From positions 1 through 64,000 of the forward strand of contig JAJRQB010000030.1 in NCBI GenBank assembly GCA_024280485.1: a stretch of 64,000 bases of DNA, written 5' to 3'. Made by a program: the position numbers and the translations under genes. The notes beneath the pieces are model-generated. The model was not told the origin of the DNA, did no database searches, and was given only the letters and a program-made list of their open reading frames with translations. Source of the stretch: Deltaproteobacteria bacterium (GTDB lineage Bacteria > Desulfobacterota > Desulfuromonadia > Desulfuromonadales > Geopsychrobacteraceae). The stretch's first letter is position 1. The number at the start of each line of letters is the position of its first letter. This document shows positions 33,517 through 42,619 of this stretch, piece after piece.

Positions 33517-34098
33517 CTAGCTTTTAATCCCCTGAATCTGCAGACTGATTTCGACTTCATCTCCTACCGTCACACCGCCGGTTTCGAGAAGCTTGTTCCA
33601 AAGCAAACCGAAATCCTTGCGGTTAATTTTACCCTTGGCCGCAAATCCCGCCCGCACATTCCCCCAGGCATCTTTGTTTTCCCCCAGATATGCACCGACC
33701 AGTACGATCCGCTTGGTGATACCACGGATTGTCAGGTCGCCATGAACCTTGATATCTGCGCCACTCTCCTCAATTTTTTTGCTGACAAAAGTCATTTCCG
33801 GATAGTTGGCGGCGTCAAAAAAGTCAGGACTGCGCAAGTGATTATCACGTTTTTCGATGCGGGTATCGATAGAGGTGGTCTGGATTGTGGCCGTTACTGC
33901 GTTGAGGGTTTTTGTCTTTGGATCGGCTTCAATGGTGCCTGCGAAGTCAGTAAAGAACCCACTGACCTTGAAGATCATCAGGTGGTCGACGGGGAAACCT
34001 ACCTCGGAATGGGCCGGATCAATTTTGTAATTGGCCGCGAAGGCGGGTTGAGTAAAAAGGAAAAACAGGGCAAACAAGAAGAGTAATTTATTTAGCAT
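33517..34098 (-). CDS. Secreted YceI-family lipid-binding protein
   Basis: A 193-aa periplasmic protein. The signal peptide is clear (LLFLFALFFLFTQPAFA with cleavage before ANYKID). The mature part starts YKIDPAHSEVGFPVDHL, the YceI hallmark, and contains the DVTLDG-like strand pattern and GDLTIRGITKRI. YceI proteins form lipocalin-like barrels that bind isoprenoid or fatty amide lipids. It is divergent from a LysR gene, with a 12-bp inverted repeat between them, so it is probably under LysR control. Confidence 0.88.
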   Translation of the reverse strand: MLNKLLFLFALFFLFTQPAFAANYKIDPAHSEVGFPVDHLMIFKVSGFFTDFAGTIEADPKTKTLNAVTATIQTTSIDTRIEKRDNHLRSPDFFDAANYPEMTFVSKKIEESGADIKVHGDLTIRGITKRIVLVGAYLGENKDAWGNVRAGFAAKGKINRKDFGLLWNKLLETGGVTVGDEVEISLQIQGIKS

Positions 34099-34166
34099 GA
34101 TGAGCTCCTTAGTCGGGATGTCGTTATCTTGAGAGACAGTTTAATTGTTGTTAAGATAGAAAAATA

Positions 34167-34203
34167 ATAGTTAATATCGTATAAGAATATAGATATTAAC
34201 TAT
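34167..34203. promoter_or_regulatory. 12-bp inverted repeat, LysR-type operator candidate
   Basis: ATAGTTAATATC at 34167-34178 and its exact reverse complement GATATTAACTAT at 34192-34203, separated by 13 bp, lie in the short divergent region between the yceI-like gene and the lysR gene. Size and position are typical for a LysR-type recognition and autoregulation site. Confidence 0.7.
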
Positions 34204-34229
34204 GGTTTTGTCGTTTGGGGAGCCAGGAC

Positions 34230-35126
34230 ATGACGCATGATCAATTGAGAATGTTGGTTAAGATTGCGGATACAGGGAGTGTACTTGCGGCTGCAGCTGC
34301 ACTGCACCGGACTCAACCAACATTGAGTGTTGGCATCCGCAAACTGGAAGAGGAATTGGGTGTGAAGCTGCTGGCACGGGATCAATATCGTGCTCGTTTG
34401 ACTGCCGCGGGAGAAAAAATTTGCCAGCAGGCGCGAGAAGTGCTGCGCCAGGGAACTCTTCTCCATCAACTGGCAGATCATCTGGCCCGCGGCAACGAAC
34501 CCAAATTGTGTATTGCCATCGAAGAGAGTTGTCCCGTTCCGCTGGTACTGGAAGTGTTGAAATTTCTCGAAAAGAAATATCCGCAAACAGAATTTGAGTT
34601 AGTCGGTGAAAGGCTCTGGGGCGCTCTGGAGCGATTGGAGAAGTTTGAGGCCGATATTGCGATTACACCCTGGTTTGAAGAGAACGTGCAGTTACAGTCT
34701 TTTAAGTTGAGTCAGGTGCGCATGGTACCGGTTGCCTCGCCCGCTTTTGCCTCACAGTTTTCTGGGCAGTCTTTACTGCTGGATGATCTTAAGGGGATGG
34801 CTCAAGTGGTGGTACGCGATAGTAGCCGGCAGCCTCGCCAAAAGAGTCTGGGGGTTGTAGCCGAAGGGAGGCAATGGCTGGTTAACGATCATCTCACCAA
34901 GAAAGAGATTCTGTTGGCCGGGATGGGGTGGGGGCGGTTACAATCTCACATGGTTAAGAGTGATCTTGACTCTGGTCGATTGGTCGAATTACATATTGAG
35001 GATTTTGGTGCTACAAACCAGATAGAAATAAGGGTTGCTCGGCGCAGAGGAGAGTCGATCGGTCCGGTTGCTGCCGATTTTTGGGAAGCACTCAAAGCTT
35101 TACAACTTGAGGGTTCACTTATTTAA
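34230..35126 (+). CDS. LysR-family transcriptional regulator
   Basis: A 298-aa regulator with an N-terminal winged helix-turn-helix (DTGSVLAAAAALHRTQPTLSVGIRKLEEELG) and a periplasmic-binding-like effector domain from about residue 90. The ATG at 34230 has GGGGAG 7 nt upstream; the ORF-track start 15 nt earlier would leave no room for it. It is divergent from the yceI-like gene and its 3' end overlaps the convergent next gene by 8 bp. Its ligand is not predictable. Confidence 0.88.
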   Translation: MTHDQLRMLVKIADTGSVLAAAAALHRTQPTLSVGIRKLEEELGVKLLARDQYRARLTAAGEKICQQAREVLRQGTLLHQLADHLARGNEPKLCIAIEESCPVPLVLEVLKFLEKKYPQTEFELVGERLWGALERLEKFEADIAITPWFEENVQLQSFKLSQVRMVPVASPAFASQFSGQSLLLDDLKGMAQVVVRDSSRQPRQKSLGVVAEGRQWLVNDHLTKKEILLAGMGWGRLQSHMVKSDLDSGRLVELHIEDFGATNQIEIRVARRRGESIGPVAADFWEALKALQLEGSLI

Positions 35127-36066
35127 TCAATTCGGCAAATCCCAGCACTTTGCTTTGTCGACCGTTGATCTCGAGAGTACCTTCAATAACACTCATCGCA
35201 AAGCCGCCGATAACCCAGTTGCTGACATTATTACGGCTGATCTGCTTGAGCTCCAATGCTGCGAAAGGGGGATCGAGACCCTTGCTGGTCGCTGCTCTTT
35301 GGAGATTCATCTGCCAGCCTTTACTCCAGCGATAAAAACCGAGCGCCCAACCTTTTTTGGTGACCTCCAGGTCAGGGCTGAAGATATTCGTCAACTCGCT
35401 ATGGATATCGAGGAAGCCCTTGGAATGAAGGGTTTTCTTTTTCCCCTCAGAGCGCAGATAAAGATCCTGCCAGGCCGAAGGGGAACCCTCCATCACTGCA
35501 AGATAAAATCCCTGGAAATTGTCCCAGGTGCCTGAGTAGGTGCGGCTCAGCCGGTTCCAGTTGTGGTGAGTCAGACCTTCGTAGATAACCCGACCAGGAA
35601 CAATACGCCCCTGCCAGTAGAGAACCGCTGCTGCATTCCCCCATTTCTGCCGGCGCTCGCCACTGTTCTCCTCAAGGCGAGTGGTCAGTGGGTTGATCTC
35701 AAGCCGCAGATCGTTGACACGGCTCAGAATGGTGACCCCGTTTTCAGGGCGGCCAGAGAACTGGAATCCCGTTGAGTCAGGGATTTTGGTGAGGACCCCT
35801 CTGGGGTTGGCGTACTCGCCGGTACCGACCAGATCGATCCAGCCCTGGTTTTGATCATAAAGCACGCCAAAATGTTCAGCTTGAAATTCATCTCCATCAA
35901 CGCCGCGGTTGCTGTCGAGAGCAAAGAGGATATAGCCTTTCTCATCCTGTCCGATAAAGGAGAAATAATCGGAGTAGTAAGCCAGAGAGTCAGCCGCAAG
36001 CGCTGAGCCAGCTAAAAGCAAGAGCAGAAGAGCATTAAGGAGTGAGGCTTTCAACACAAAAGGCAT
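35119..36066 (-). CDS. Secreted protein, possibly CrtC/AttH lipocalin-like
   Basis: A 315-aa exported protein with a signal peptide (LLNALLLLLLAGSALAA). The mature part is rich in aromatic beta-strand patterns (YILFALDSNRG, WGNAAAVLYWQGRIVPG, NWVIGGFAMSVIEGTLEING) and ends in GFAELIK. This pattern recalls the AttH/hydroxyneurosporene-synthase-like double lipocalin fold, but I am not certain. It is convergent with lysR (8-bp overlap) and followed by a 139-bp gap without features before the TRAP genes. Confidence 0.65.
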   Translation of the reverse strand: MPFVLKASLLNALLLLLLAGSALAADSLAYYSDYFSFIGQDEKGYILFALDSNRGVDGDEFQAEHFGVLYDQNQGWIDLVGTGEYANPRGVLTKIPDSTGFQFSGRPENGVTILSRVNDLRLEINPLTTRLEENSGERRQKWGNAAAVLYWQGRIVPGRVIYEGLTHHNWNRLSRTYSGTWDNFQGFYLAVMEGSPSAWQDLYLRSEGKKKTLHSKGFLDIHSELTNIFSPDLEVTKKGWALGFYRWSKGWQMNLQRAATSKGLDPPFAALELKQISRNNVSNWVIGGFAMSVIEGTLEINGRQSKVLGFAELIK

Positions 36067-36205
36067 GGCGTTTCCTTGAAGAGGAGTCGGCGAACAGCAA
36101 TATTACCGCATTGTTTCCATAATTGCGCGATTTTTCGAGGTGAGGCTATTGAACCACTCGCGGGGTTAGTCTTATTGAAAGTCTTTTACCGATCTTAGCG
36201 TGCGG

Positions 36206-37504
36206 TTACCTGAAGGCTTCGAAGCCAAAGAACTCCGGAAAGACAACCAGAATACCCAGTACGATCACCTGCAGGATAATAAAGGGGATAACTCCGTAGT
36301 AAATATCTGTGGTCTTGATCTCCGGGGGCGCCACCCCCTTGAGGTAGAAGAGGCTGAAGCCGAAGGGGGGCGTCAAAAAGGAGGTCTGTAGATTCATCGC
36401 GACCAGGATGGCATACCAGATTGGATTGATGCCGAGGTTGTCGGCAATCGGCGCCAGAATCGGGACGATGATATAGGAAATTTCGATGAAATCGATGAAA
36501 AAACCAAGGATCATAATCGCCAGCATCGACAGGATCAGAAACCCCCATTTTTCACCCGGCAGAGACATCATGAGGTCTTCCACCAGGTAGTCGCCGCCCG
36601 TATAGGTGAAAACCATCGAAAACGCGGTGGCGCCAACCAGAATAGCAAAGACCATCGAAGTGATCTTGACTGTTTCCAGCGAACTTTCCCAGAGCATTTT
36701 CAGGTTGAGTTGACGATACATGGCCGCCAGAACGATAGCTCCGATACCACCGACTGCTGAAGATTCAGTCGGTGTGGCAACTCCGGTGAGGATCGAACCG
36801 AGCACCAGAATGATCAAAACAAGCGGCGGGATAATCGCCTTGAGGGCGTGGAAGACTTGTTGTCTTTTCGTCCCGTGTGCTTCTTCGAGCCTGATGGGTG
36901 GTGCCAGATCTTTATTGATGAAAGTTATAATGGCAATGTAGATAACGTATAAAAGAACCAAAGACAGGCCGGGCCAGAAAGCGGCCCGGAACAGATCGCC
37001 GACCGGTTGCTGGAAGACATCGCCGAGAATAATCAGGATAATTGATGGCGGGATAATCTGACCCAGGGTGCCTGCAGCGCAGATCACCCCGGTTGCCAAT
37101 CTCTTGTCGTAATTGTACTTGAGCATGACCGGCAGGGAGATGACCCCCATGGCAACCACACTCGCTCCAACGACTCCAGTCGAGGCGGCCAGCAGCGCAC
37201 CGACCAGGACGGTCGAGATTGCAATTCCGCCACGCATTTCACCAAACAGAAAACCCATCGATTCGAGCAGGCGTTCGGCCAGCTTCGATTTTTGTAGCAT
37301 GATGCCCATGAAGATAAACAGCGGGATCGCCATTAAGATGGTGTTAGTCATGATCGACCAGATGCGATGAGGCATCATGGCGAAAATGTTTGGCCCTTCC
37401 GATAACAGGCCAAAGATAACCGCCACACCACCGAAGGTAAAGGCGACGGGAAAGCCCACCAGCAGAAGTGCCAGGGCGGTGATGAACATGAAAACACCAA
37501 TCAT
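36206..37504 (-). CDS. dctM: TRAP transporter large permease (DctM)
   Basis: A 432-aa protein of 12 or so membrane segments, the ion-coupled translocation subunit of a TRAP carboxylate importer. Family features include the opening MFITALALLLVGFPVAF, GALLAASTGVVGASVVAMG, the PPSIILIILG loop and FGFSLFYLKGVAPPEI near the end. It is the last gene of the dctP-dctQ-dctM operon, 58 bp after dctQ. Confidence 0.93.
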   Translation of the reverse strand: MIGVFMFITALALLLVGFPVAFTFGGVAVIFGLLSEGPNIFAMMPHRIWSIMTNTILMAIPLFIFMGIMLQKSKLAERLLESMGFLFGEMRGGIAISTVLVGALLAASTGVVGASVVAMGVISLPVMLKYNYDKRLATGVICAAGTLGQIIPPSIILIILGDVFQQPVGDLFRAAFWPGLSLVLLYVIYIAIITFINKDLAPPIRLEEAHGTKRQQVFHALKAIIPPLVLIILVLGSILTGVATPTESSAVGGIGAIVLAAMYRQLNLKMLWESSLETVKITSMVFAILVGATAFSMVFTYTGGDYLVEDLMMSLPGEKWGFLILSMLAIMILGFFIDFIEISYIIVPILAPIADNLGINPIWYAILVAMNLQTSFLTPPFGFSLFYLKGVAPPEIKTTDIYYGVIPFIILQVIVLGILVVFPEFFGFEAFR

Positions 37505-37562
37505 GGGCCGAAAATCCTTCGATAGAGAATGACCCTCAGGTCAGGTGATGCATGGTTGAATA

Positions 37563-38102
37563 TCAGACGACGTTGTCTTCAACAGGGTGTTCCGATGGAG
37601 CGTCCAGCCCGCGATATCTCCTGATGTTGTGTAAGATAAATCCCGCGGCAGAGATGATCAAAAAGACGAACGAAAGTGGAATAATCGCCTTAATCAGGTA
37701 ACGGTGGGTCAAGCCGCCAGGGTCACCACTGATCTCGTTCATGGTGTAGGCTTCATGGACATACCAGATTGAGCCGTTGATGATCAGGGCCGCCAGTGGA
37801 ATGAGAAAAAAACAGGTTCCGGCGATATTGACCAATGCTTTCCATTTTGGGCTGAAGCGATCATAGAGGATATCAACCCGAACGTGCCCATCTTCTTTCA
37901 ACGCATAGGAAATGCCGAAGAGGAATATAACCGAAAAAATGTGCCACTCCATTTCTTGCAGGGCGATGGAGCCGGTACGAAAGAAATAGCGCATGATGGC
38001 GTCATAAAAGACATTGATCAGCAGGGCGAACATCAGTCCTGCAGCGATCCAGCCGGTAAAGTCTGAGATGCGGTCGAAAAAGTGTTCAAGTTTTAACAGC
38101 AT
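37563..38102 (-). CDS. dctQ: TRAP transporter small permease (DctQ)
   Basis: A 179-aa four-helix membrane subunit that pairs with DctM. It contains the conserved ALQEMEWHIFSVIFLFGISYALKEDGHVRVDI-type segment (EMEWHIFSV then LKEDGHVRVDILYDR) characteristic of DctQ. It lies in the middle of the operon, after a stem-loop that separates it from dctP. Confidence 0.92.
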   Translation of the reverse strand: MLLKLEHFFDRISDFTGWIAAGLMFALLINVFYDAIMRYFFRTGSIALQEMEWHIFSVIFLFGISYALKEDGHVRVDILYDRFSPKWKALVNIAGTCFFLIPLAALIINGSIWYVHEAYTMNEISGDPGGLTHRYLIKAIIPLSFVFLIISAAGFILHNIRRYRGLDAPSEHPVEDNVV

Positions 38103-38127
38103 GAAAGATCCTGCGCAAAAAGCGAAA

Positions 38128-38155
38128 GGCTCCCGACCAGAAGCAGTCGGGAGCC
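38128..38155 (-). promoter_or_regulatory. Intercistronic stem-loop between dctP and dctQ
   Basis: GGCTCCCGAC-cagaagca-GTCGGGAGCC, a perfect 10-bp GC-rich stem in the 68-bp gap, without a T-run. Such elements protect the upstream mRNA and give more binding protein than permease, as TRAP systems need. Confidence 0.65.
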
Positions 38156-38170
38156 GCGAGTCACTGGTGC

Positions 38171-39256
38171 TTAATCGATATTGTCCTTCAGATAAGCATA
38201 ATCAGAGATTTCAGTCCACTTGCGAACCTTCTTCAGGTAGGTTTTTTGGGCCTCGTAGATTTCTTTAAAGGTTGCATCCTTGGCCGATTTTTCGATGAGC
38301 AGTTTCTTATTTTCTTTCTTCATCGCCGCGATAACTTCTTTCGGGAAGGTGCGGATTTTGATGTTTGGATATTCTTTCGAGATCTTTTCCCAGTTGACCG
38401 CGCTGTCGTGGTAAGAGCGGGCATACATGTCGTAGGCGGCATACTTCATCGCCGTTTCAATGATTGCCTGCAAGTGTTTTGGCAGAGCGTTAAACTTCTT
38501 CTGGTTAACCAGGAACTGTAGTTCGGTGGCGGGTTCATGCCAACCGGTGTAATAGAAAGGTGCAATCTTGTGGAAGCCCATGTTCAGGTCAAGTGAGGGG
38601 CCGACCCATTCGAGAGCATCAATGGTGCCACGATCCAGTGCGGTATAAAGTTCACCGGCCGGGATGTTGGTTACCACCACACCGAGTTTGGAGAGGACTT
38701 CACCAGCAAAACCGGGAATCCGCATCTTCAGACCTTTAAGATCGTCGAGCCCCTTGATCTCTTTTTGGAACCAACCACCCATCTGGTTGCCGGTGTTACC
38801 GCCAGGATAGGAATTGACGCCGTGCCTGTCATAGACCTTCTTCATCAGCTCCATGCCGCCACCATAGTAGAACCAGGCGTATTGTTCCGGGGCGATCATG
38901 CCGAAGGGCATGGTGGTGAAGAAGAGGGTGTTGATGTCCTTACCCTTCCAGTAGTAAGACGCAGAATGTCCCATCTCATACTGACCGGCCTTGACCATGT
39001 CGAGAACACCGAAGGGGGCTTTATGCTTATTTTTTGAATCGATGCGGATTTCCATTTCGCCACCCGACATCTCCTTGACCATGGCAGCCATGTTCTTCAC
39101 GGCATCGCCAAAGATTGGGAAATTTGTCGGCCAGGTCATGGCCAGCTTCCAGCTGTACTTAGGAGCTGCCTCTGCACTTTGGAGAGTGCCACCGGCCAAT
39201 AACAAAGAACAGGCGACCATGGTGCAGACGATTAAACGGCTGAATCTTTTGATCAT
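38171..39256 (-). CDS. dctP: TRAP transporter periplasmic solute-binding protein (DctP family)
   Basis: A 361-aa periplasmic receptor with a signal peptide (LIVCTMVACSLLLAGGTLQSAEA). The DctP fold is indicated by GGMELMKKVYDRHGV, KMRIPGFAGEVLSKLG and the ligand-site region ALEWVGPSLDLNMGFHKIA with WHEPATELQFLVN. These are close to the TakP/lactate-type receptors that bind 2-keto or 2-hydroxy acids; this substrate idea is tentative. The ATG (MIKRF) has GAGGAG 7 nt upstream; the ORF-track TTG start was rejected. An unrelated LarA-like gene lies 4 kb away. Confidence 0.92.
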   Translation of the reverse strand: MIKRFSRLIVCTMVACSLLLAGGTLQSAEAAPKYSWKLAMTWPTNFPIFGDAVKNMAAMVKEMSGGEMEIRIDSKNKHKAPFGVLDMVKAGQYEMGHSASYYWKGKDINTLFFTTMPFGMIAPEQYAWFYYGGGMELMKKVYDRHGVNSYPGGNTGNQMGGWFQKEIKGLDDLKGLKMRIPGFAGEVLSKLGVVVTNIPAGELYTALDRGTIDALEWVGPSLDLNMGFHKIAPFYYTGWHEPATELQFLVNQKKFNALPKHLQAIIETAMKYAAYDMYARSYHDSAVNWEKISKEYPNIKIRTFPKEVIAAMKKENKKLLIEKSAKDATFKEIYEAQKTYLKKVRKWTEISDYAYLKDNID

Positions 39257-39446
39257 GAGACTTCTCCTCTCAACGGGTAAGGACAATGGCTCCGGCGGAG
39301 CGCAGATAGAATCGGTTCAAGCCAATCCTAATGAATCTTGTAATTCTGATACAGATTTCTCTTATGTCAATGAACGAGGTCTATTTAACCGGAAAATTCA
39401 AACCTTCACCATTCGCGAAAATTTCGCAGAGGGCAGAACTCCATAA

Positions 39447-40979
39447 TTATGGCGTCTCACTCAGGCTCTCTTCTTCGACAAAGCGTTCAGGGCCGATGCT
39501 GATTTTGGTTTGGGCCGCCTTGGCGATACCGCGCAACATACCGTCAAAAACAAAGTTGTGAAAAGGGGTGACTCCATACCAGTAGGCGAGCCCGAGCAGG
39601 CCGCGGGGAAGAAAACGAGCAATCTGACGCAATTCAGTGCGACCGTCGTCTAAGGGTTGCAGTTCGAAGAAGAGCACAGCTTGACCGGGAAGTTTCATCT
39701 CGGCATTCAGAAGCAGCCGTTTTGGTGCTTGTACGTCGATCACCCGCCAGAGGTCGAGGGCATCTCCGGGACAAATATTTTGAAGGTCGCGGCGACCACG
39801 GCTGAGGCCAACGCCCCCGATAACCCGGTCCATCATGCCGCGCAGTTTCCAGAGCCAATTGGCATAATACCAACCGACCTCGCCGCCGATCGAGGCAACT
39901 GCTGGCCAGATATCAGCAGGTTTTGCATCAATAATGACCCGTCGTGAATCGGTGAAAATCTTTCCCCCTGCCCAGGCCGGATCGCCGCGGACGCTCCATT
40001 CTGCCGGATTTACCGGACCAGAATCGGTCCAGGAACTTTCCACAAAGTGCTCTTTCATCCGTTCAAGGGCCAGATGAATCGCTTTGCGACAATCGAACAG
40101 GTCTTGCGGTAACAGTTCGGCAATCCGGTTGTCGTGGCAGATGACCGGATTCTTCAAGCCTTCGGTCAAGGGGCGAGCCAGGGCGGCCGGGATTGGTGTC
40201 AGCAGATGAATCCAATAAGAGCTTAAGCGCGGGGTGAGAAAAGGAAGTGGGATGATCCGCCGTTTGGGTAATCCTGCTTCTTCGGCGTAAATCTCCATCA
40301 ACTGGTGATAACTGAGGATTTCCGGCTGGCCAATATCAAAGGTTTGACCGAGAGTTTCCGGACATTCCAGACAGCCGATCAGGTAGTGCAGGACATTTCT
40401 TACGCCGATTGGTTGGCACGGGGTATCGACCCAACGTGGGGTTAGAATTATTGGCAGGCGGTCGACCAGGTAGCGTAAAATTTCGAATGCAGCACTTCCC
40501 GAACCGATAATCATTGCCGCCCTTAAAGTGGTAACAGGGACCGGGCCCAATTCCAGCAAACGGCCGACTTCGCTACGTGACTGTAAGTGAAGGCTCAATC
40601 CGCTCCCTTCTTCACCCAAACCACCCAAATAGATGATCTGTTTGAGCATGGCCGCGGCTGCGCTCTTGGTCATATTCATGGCTGCGACCCGGTCGGTATG
40701 TGAGAAATCATCGACCGAAGGGTTCATGGAATGAACCAGATAAAACGCGGCCCGACAGCCGATAAGGCCTTGTAACAAGCTGGGATAGTCGAGAATGTCG
40801 CCCCGCACAATTTCCAGTTGCGGATGGTTTCCCCAGCGTCGGTTACGTAATTTTTCCGGACTACGCGCCAGTGCGCGGACCCGGTAACCGGCCTCCAACA
40901 GCCGTGGCACCAGCCGACCGCCGATATAACCTCCGGCGCCGGCGACAAAGATCGGTTGTGTATTGTGAGTCTCTGACAT
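39447..40979 (-). CDS. NAD(P)-binding atypical SDR with DUF2867 domain
   Basis: A 510-aa cytoplasmic protein. The N-terminal half is an extended/atypical SDR with GAGGYIGGRLVPRLL and a YLVHSM segment. The C-terminal half (from about 330) is a DUF2867/START-like domain (PADIWPAVASIGGEVGWYYANWLWKLRG, then FFELQPLDDGRTELRQ). This fusion is a known family of unknown function, related to ubiquinone-complex or stress SDRs. It stands alone; a strong terminator lies about 145 bp upstream of its start. Confidence 0.85.
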   Translation of the reverse strand: MSETHNTQPIFVAGAGGYIGGRLVPRLLEAGYRVRALARSPEKLRNRRWGNHPQLEIVRGDILDYPSLLQGLIGCRAAFYLVHSMNPSVDDFSHTDRVAAMNMTKSAAAAMLKQIIYLGGLGEEGSGLSLHLQSRSEVGRLLELGPVPVTTLRAAMIIGSGSAAFEILRYLVDRLPIILTPRWVDTPCQPIGVRNVLHYLIGCLECPETLGQTFDIGQPEILSYHQLMEIYAEEAGLPKRRIIPLPFLTPRLSSYWIHLLTPIPAALARPLTEGLKNPVICHDNRIAELLPQDLFDCRKAIHLALERMKEHFVESSWTDSGPVNPAEWSVRGDPAWAGGKIFTDSRRVIIDAKPADIWPAVASIGGEVGWYYANWLWKLRGMMDRVIGGVGLSRGRRDLQNICPGDALDLWRVIDVQAPKRLLLNAEMKLPGQAVLFFELQPLDDGRTELRQIARFLPRGLLGLAYWYGVTPFHNFVFDGMLRGIAKAAQTKISIGPERFVEEESLSETP

Positions 40980-41122
40980 TGTTGGAAAGGCCTCTCTTCA
41001 CTGGGGCTATAGGGTTTTTAAGTATAACACTGCCAGTGAAGAGCAGCGATTCAGGTCGAGACAGAATGGAAGTGGACTATAATTCAATACTTGTTTGTGC
41101 AGGGAGGCTGGGGTGAAGAATT

Positions 41123-41167
41123 AAAAAAGAGACACAGCTACCAAGATGGGAGCTGTGTCTCTTTTTT
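41123..41167. terminator. Strong bidirectional Rho-independent terminator
   Basis: Perfect 17-bp arms (AAAAAAGAGACACAGCT and its complement) around an 11-nt loop, with A-run on one side and T-run on the other. It ends the lemA-TPM operon on the minus strand, 33 bp after its last stop. Confidence 0.95.
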
Positions 41168-41199
41168 ATTGAGCAGGTGGTGTTTTGCTGATCCTGGAG

Positions 41200-41865
41200 T
41201 TAACCGATAATCAGATTGGGTAACTCATCGGTGTCATCTGATTTGACGGGAAAATTGGTTTCGAGAAGTTGGCCACAATTTTCAATCGCATTACAGAGCG
41301 CAGTACAGGTTTCATCGCGATGAATTCCAGAGGTAATCGTGTTGACGATTCCATCCCAGGTGTCAGTCGGGACGACATCGTTAATGCCGCGATCGGCGAG
41401 CACATAAACTCGGCGCTCAAAGAGCGAGAGCAGGATGAGGATGCCGGTTTCGTCGCGGGTGTGATGAAGGCCATTCTCCAAAAAAGCGATGATTGCCTGC
41501 TCTTTAACCTCAGCGCTGATTTCGTCCGGATGTATCAGGCGCCGTTTAAGCGCAGGCAGACTACGGATCAGCAGCTTGAATGGAAAATAACAGAGCGCAA
41601 AAAGCCAGAGGAAGTGCCAGAGCGATTCATCCAGGAAGGCCCAACTGAGGGAGGTTGCTGCGGCTAGCGAAAAAAGGCCAGCGCCGAGGATTTCTGCGCG
41701 CGGATAGTCGTAGGACTCATCGATCACCATCGGCACGATTTCGCCACTGGTCCGGCTTTCGGCGTGCTTGACCGCAGCCTCGATACGTAATTTTTCTTCT
41801 GCGGTAAATAAATTTTTTGCTGTCATGGGCTGACGCCTTTGGCTTGCATTGTTTTTAAGTTTCAT
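41200..41865 (-). CDS. TPM-domain membrane protein (YgcG/DUF477 family), second paralogue
   Basis: A 221-aa protein with a TPM phosphatase-like fold segment (KHAESRTSGEIVPMVIDES at the N-terminus, LSLFERRVYVLADRGIND later) interrupted by two membrane segments (about 60-100). An alternative ATG 39 nt downstream (MTAKNLF) is equally plausible since neither has a strong RBS. It is the third gene of the operon lemA, TPM-1, TPM-2; such trios are widespread and linked to envelope or membrane-protein quality functions. Confidence 0.82.
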   Translation of the reverse strand: MKLKNNASQRRQPMTAKNLFTAEEKLRIEAAVKHAESRTSGEIVPMVIDESYDYPRAEILGAGLFSLAAATSLSWAFLDESLWHFLWLFALCYFPFKLLIRSLPALKRRLIHPDEISAEVKEQAIIAFLENGLHHTRDETGILILLSLFERRVYVLADRGINDVVPTDTWDGIVNTITSGIHRDETCTALCNAIENCGQLLETNFPVKSDDTDELPNLIIG

Positions 41866-41893
41866 CGTCCAGGTTTAAGTGGCTAACGGTTGT

Positions 41894-42616
41894 TTACCAA
41901 CCACCGGAAGAGCCGCCGCCGCCGAATCCACCACCGCCGCCGCTAAACCCACCGCCACCACCGCCGAATCCGCCACCCATGCCGCCCATGCCGCCAATCC
42001 AGAGACCACTGCGACGGTGACGTCCACGTCGACCCCCGCCAAATAACATCATTCCAGGTCCGAGAAAGAGCAGAAGAGCCAGTGAGCCCCAGGAGCTGCG
42101 TTTCTTCTTTTTGGCGGTGCGTCCGGTCCCCTGATATTCGCCACGGACCGCTTCAGCCATAGATGAAATCCCGGCAATAACCCCGGCATCATAATCACCA
42201 GTTTTAAAATATGGAGTAATCTCTTTATCTATGATCCGTCCGGCGAGCAGGTCGGTGAGTTTTCCTTCGAGGCCGTAACCGACCTCGATACGAATTTTAC
42301 GTTCCTGTTTTGCGATCAACAGGAGGGCACCGTTATCTTTTCCCTTTTGGCCGACCTTCCAACTTTCGGCAACCCTCAGACTATATTCTTCGAGTGATTC
42401 GCCTTCGAGTGAATCGATAGTCAAAATAACAAGCTGAGTTGAGTCGCTGGCCTCAAATCCTTGCAGGAAATTCTCGATTTTCAGTTCAATCTCTGGCGAA
42501 ATAACGCCCGCAAGGTCATTAACGTAGCCTGTAAGTTTAGGTATCTCGAGCGCCGCAACATTCAGTGGCAGTAGCAGGACAACCAGACTTATCAGGATGA
42601 ATCGACAGATATTCAT
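41894..42616 (-). CDS. TPM-domain protein with Gly-rich C-terminus (YgcG family)
   Basis: A 240-aa exported membrane-anchored protein with a signal sequence (LISLVVLLLPLNVAALE), a TPM domain (LTGYVNDLAGVISPEIE, NGALLLIAKQERKIRIEVGYGLEG), one C-terminal membrane segment (LALLLFLGPGMMLFG) and a terminal Gly/Ser/Phe tail (GGGFGGGGGGFSGGGGGFGG). This architecture is standard for the partner of LemA. It follows lemA by 3 bp. Confidence 0.9.
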   Translation of the reverse strand: MNICRFILISLVVLLLPLNVAALEIPKLTGYVNDLAGVISPEIELKIENFLQGFEASDSTQLVILTIDSLEGESLEEYSLRVAESWKVGQKGKDNGALLLIAKQERKIRIEVGYGLEGKLTDLLAGRIIDKEITPYFKTGDYDAGVIAGISSMAEAVRGEYQGTGRTAKKKKRSSWGSLALLLFLGPGMMLFGGGRRGRHRRSGLWIGGMGGMGGGFGGGGGGFSGGGGGFGGGGSSGGW

Positions 42617-42619
42617 AGG

